From contig JAQGLY010000067.1 of assembly GCA_028292625.1 (NCBI GenBank), positions 1-64,000 on the forward strand: a stretch of 64,000 nucleotides of DNA. The letters run 5' to 3'. Both the position numbers and the translations under genes were made by a program. Below are positions 62,725 through 64,000 of the stretch, piece after piece; the stretch's first letter is position 1; every line of letters begins with the position of its first letter. The notes under the pieces were generated by a model, which ran no database searches, was not told the origin of the DNA, and saw only the letters and a program-made list of their open reading frames with translations. Origin of the DNA: Herbaspirillum sp. Lineage in GTDB: Bacteria > Pseudomonadota > Gammaproteobacteria > Burkholderiales > Burkholderiaceae_D.

Positions 62725-62752
62725 GCTAATTTCCGGCTAATTTTCAGTTGTT
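62725..62752 (+). promoter_or_regulatory. PmrA/QseB-type direct-repeat box before the TolC-like gene
   Basis: GCTAAT-TTCCG-GCTAAT-TTTCA-GTTGTT, three hexamers with 11-bp period. TTGTTA at its end can serve as a -35 with TATTCC 17 bp on. It ends 80 bp before the TolC-like ATG and is 84 bp or more from the regulator gene. Confidence 0.65.
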
Positions 62753-62832
62753 ACATTATCGACCGTGGTGTATTCCGTCGTGTCACGGTTTACGTACTGC
62801 ATTCTTTCAATAATGATGGAGTGACGCAAGAC

Positions 62833-64000
62833 ATGATGGGAAAGCCAGTAATAATTTTGCTGACGGTAATGATGTTGGGCGCTTGTTCCACTTACCAGTC
62901 CATGCCGCTCAACGACCGCCCCGCAACGCTCGATGAAATTCCCCATCTGACGGTCGACGTGAAGCAATTGCCTTTGCCCGAGTTGCCGGCGCACCCCTTT
63001 GCGCCGTCGAACCGGGGCTTGGACATCACCGACGTCGCCATATTGGCGGTGGTGAATAATCCGGATTTAAAGGCAGCGCGAAACGACGTCGCTATCGCCC
63101 ATGCGCAGGCGTTTTCGGCTTCATTGCTGCCGGATCCCCAATTGGCCATGTCGGCCGATTTCAACCGCAACCCGGATTCGACCTCGACCAGAGGCTACTC
63201 GATCGGGCCCAGTTACGATTTCGGCTCTCTGCTCACGCATTCGACGCTGCGCGCGGCTGCCGATGCGGAAAGCCGCAAGACCGATCTGACGCTGTTATGG
63301 CAGGAATGGCAGGTCGTCGCACAGGCGCGGCTATTGTTCATCAAACTGACGCAGGGCGACAAGCTGGCGCAATTGTTGCGGCAGCATCGCGACTTCTTCG
63401 CGCAACGGTATCGGCATCACAGCGAAGCCTTGGCGCGCGGCCTGATTACGGCGGACACGGCGACCACCGCGTTCGCTTCATTGCAGGACATCGACAAGCA
63501 GATCAACGATCTGGAGCGGCAGAACAATCAGTCCAGACACGATTTGAATGCATTGCTGGGCCTGGCTCCTGGCGTGGATGTGCCGTTGTACGGCACGGCG
63601 GTGCTGCCGCCGCTGGACGCCGGGGGCATCGCTGAGATGCTGTCGCACATCGCGCAACGCCGCCCCGATCTGCTGGCCTTGCAATACGGCTATGCAGCGC
63701 AGGACGAACGATATCGGGCCGCGATCATCGCGCAATTCCCGGCCATGACGATCGGTCTCACGCGCACGCGGGACACCGCCAATCTGTCTTCGCAGGGCTT
63801 TAACGTCTCGCTGTCTCTTCCCGTTTTCAACCGCAACCGCGGCAACATCGCGATAGAAAAGGCGACGCGGCAAAAACTGTACGACGATTATCGGCAGCGC
63901 ATCGACGTTGCGCGCAGCGATATCGATCGCATTTTGTCCACGCAAAGCATAGACCGGCGTCAGATGGCCGAAGTCGACGCCAGCGTGCGGCAACTGGAGT
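62833..64000 (+). CDS. TolC-family outer-membrane efflux lipoprotein, cut by window edge
   Basis: The reading frame runs from ATG 62833 (MMGKPVIILLTVMMLGACSTYQS) to the window end without a stop, about 389 residues. The lipobox is LGAC with the lipid-carrying Cys at residue 18. ILAVVNNPDLKAARNDVAIAHAQAFSASLLPDPQ and LLGLAPGVDVPLYGTAVLPPL, then IAQRRPDLLALQYGYAAQDERYRAAIIAQFP are typical of the outer-membrane channel of RND efflux systems such as CzcC or CusC. Genes for a membrane-fusion protein and RND pump are expected beyond position 64,000. It is divergent from the two-component system. Confidence 0.9.
   Translation, partial: MMGKPVIILLTVMMLGACSTYQSMPLNDRPATLDEIPHLTVDVKQLPLPELPAHPFAPSNRGLDITDVAILAVVNNPDLKAARNDVAIAHAQAFSASLLPDPQLAMSADFNRNPDSTSTRGYSIGPSYDFGSLLTHSTLRAAADAESRKTDLTLLWQEWQVVAQARLLFIKLTQGDKLAQLLRQHRDFFAQRYRHHSEALARGLITADTATTAFASLQDIDKQINDLERQNNQSRHDLNALLGLAPGVDVPLYGTAVLPPLDAGGIAEMLSHIAQRRPDLLALQYGYAAQDERYRAAIIAQFPAMTIGLTRTRDTANLSSQGFNVSLSLPVFNRNRGNIAIEKATRQKLYDDYRQRIDVARSDIDRILSTQSIDRRQMAEVDASVRQLE

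Overview
The window looks like a chromosome segment of a high-GC betaproteobacterium of the Burkholderiales, most likely the Oxalobacteraceae. The evidence is the conserved gene order: leuS, an ExbB/ExbD pair, dapB and bamE facing fur; hrcA and a HAD phosphatase facing nadK, recN and hemH; hemA, prfA and prmC; then minCDE. This is inferred from synteny and protein resemblance only; no search was run.

Positions 1-23,000 are housekeeping: leucyl-tRNA synthetase (cut by the left edge), a barstar-like protein, energy transduction, lysine biosynthesis, Fur, HrcA, NAD kinase, RecN, ferrochelatase, PrmC/DsbB/PrfA/HemA, an orphan response regulator, MinCDE, an exported chorismate-lyase-like protein, a CorC-type membrane protein and an FtsK translocase. 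From 23,194 to 28,412 a LysR regulator precedes an operon of three aconitase-superfamily genes: LeuC, LeuD and a single-chain swivel plus catalytic fusion. From 28,494 to 32,363 there is a small accessory stretch: an isochorismatase-fold lipoprotein without the catalytic cysteine, a lone AAA ATPase behind a very AT-rich region with 10-bp phased repeats, and an exported barrel-like protein.

From 32,384 to 54,566 lies the main accessory region, a catabolic and uptake cluster. It has two complete three-subunit molybdenum hydroxylases with different gene orders, two CoxG proteins, an acetamidase/formamidase, a 4,5-dihydroxyphthalate-decarboxylase-like protein, an amidohydrolase, an orphan DUF1116 (AllG/YlbE-like) protein, a DUF1989 protein, two paralogous MarR regulators, a NitT/TauT-type ABC transporter and a polar-amino-acid-type ABC transporter. 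Four sequences matching the sigma-54 promoter consensus (GG-N10-GC) lie in front of its operons, two of them divergent in one intergenic region. I infer a sigma-54-controlled pathway for an unidentified nitrogen-containing, probably heterocyclic, compound.

From 54,887 to the right edge there is a TonB-dependent receptor, a YVTN beta-propeller protein and a dedicated ExbB/ExbD/TonB set, then a two-component system and a divergent TolC-family lipoprotein gene cut by the edge. Direct-repeat boxes of the PmrA/QseB type (hexamer-N5-hexamer) lie before the receptor gene, before the TolC gene and before the response-regulator gene. This suggests that the two-component system controls both uptake and efflux.

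Three long inverted repeats of one family lie in intergenic regions. I saw no rRNA, tRNA, CRISPR array, insertion sequence or prophage.
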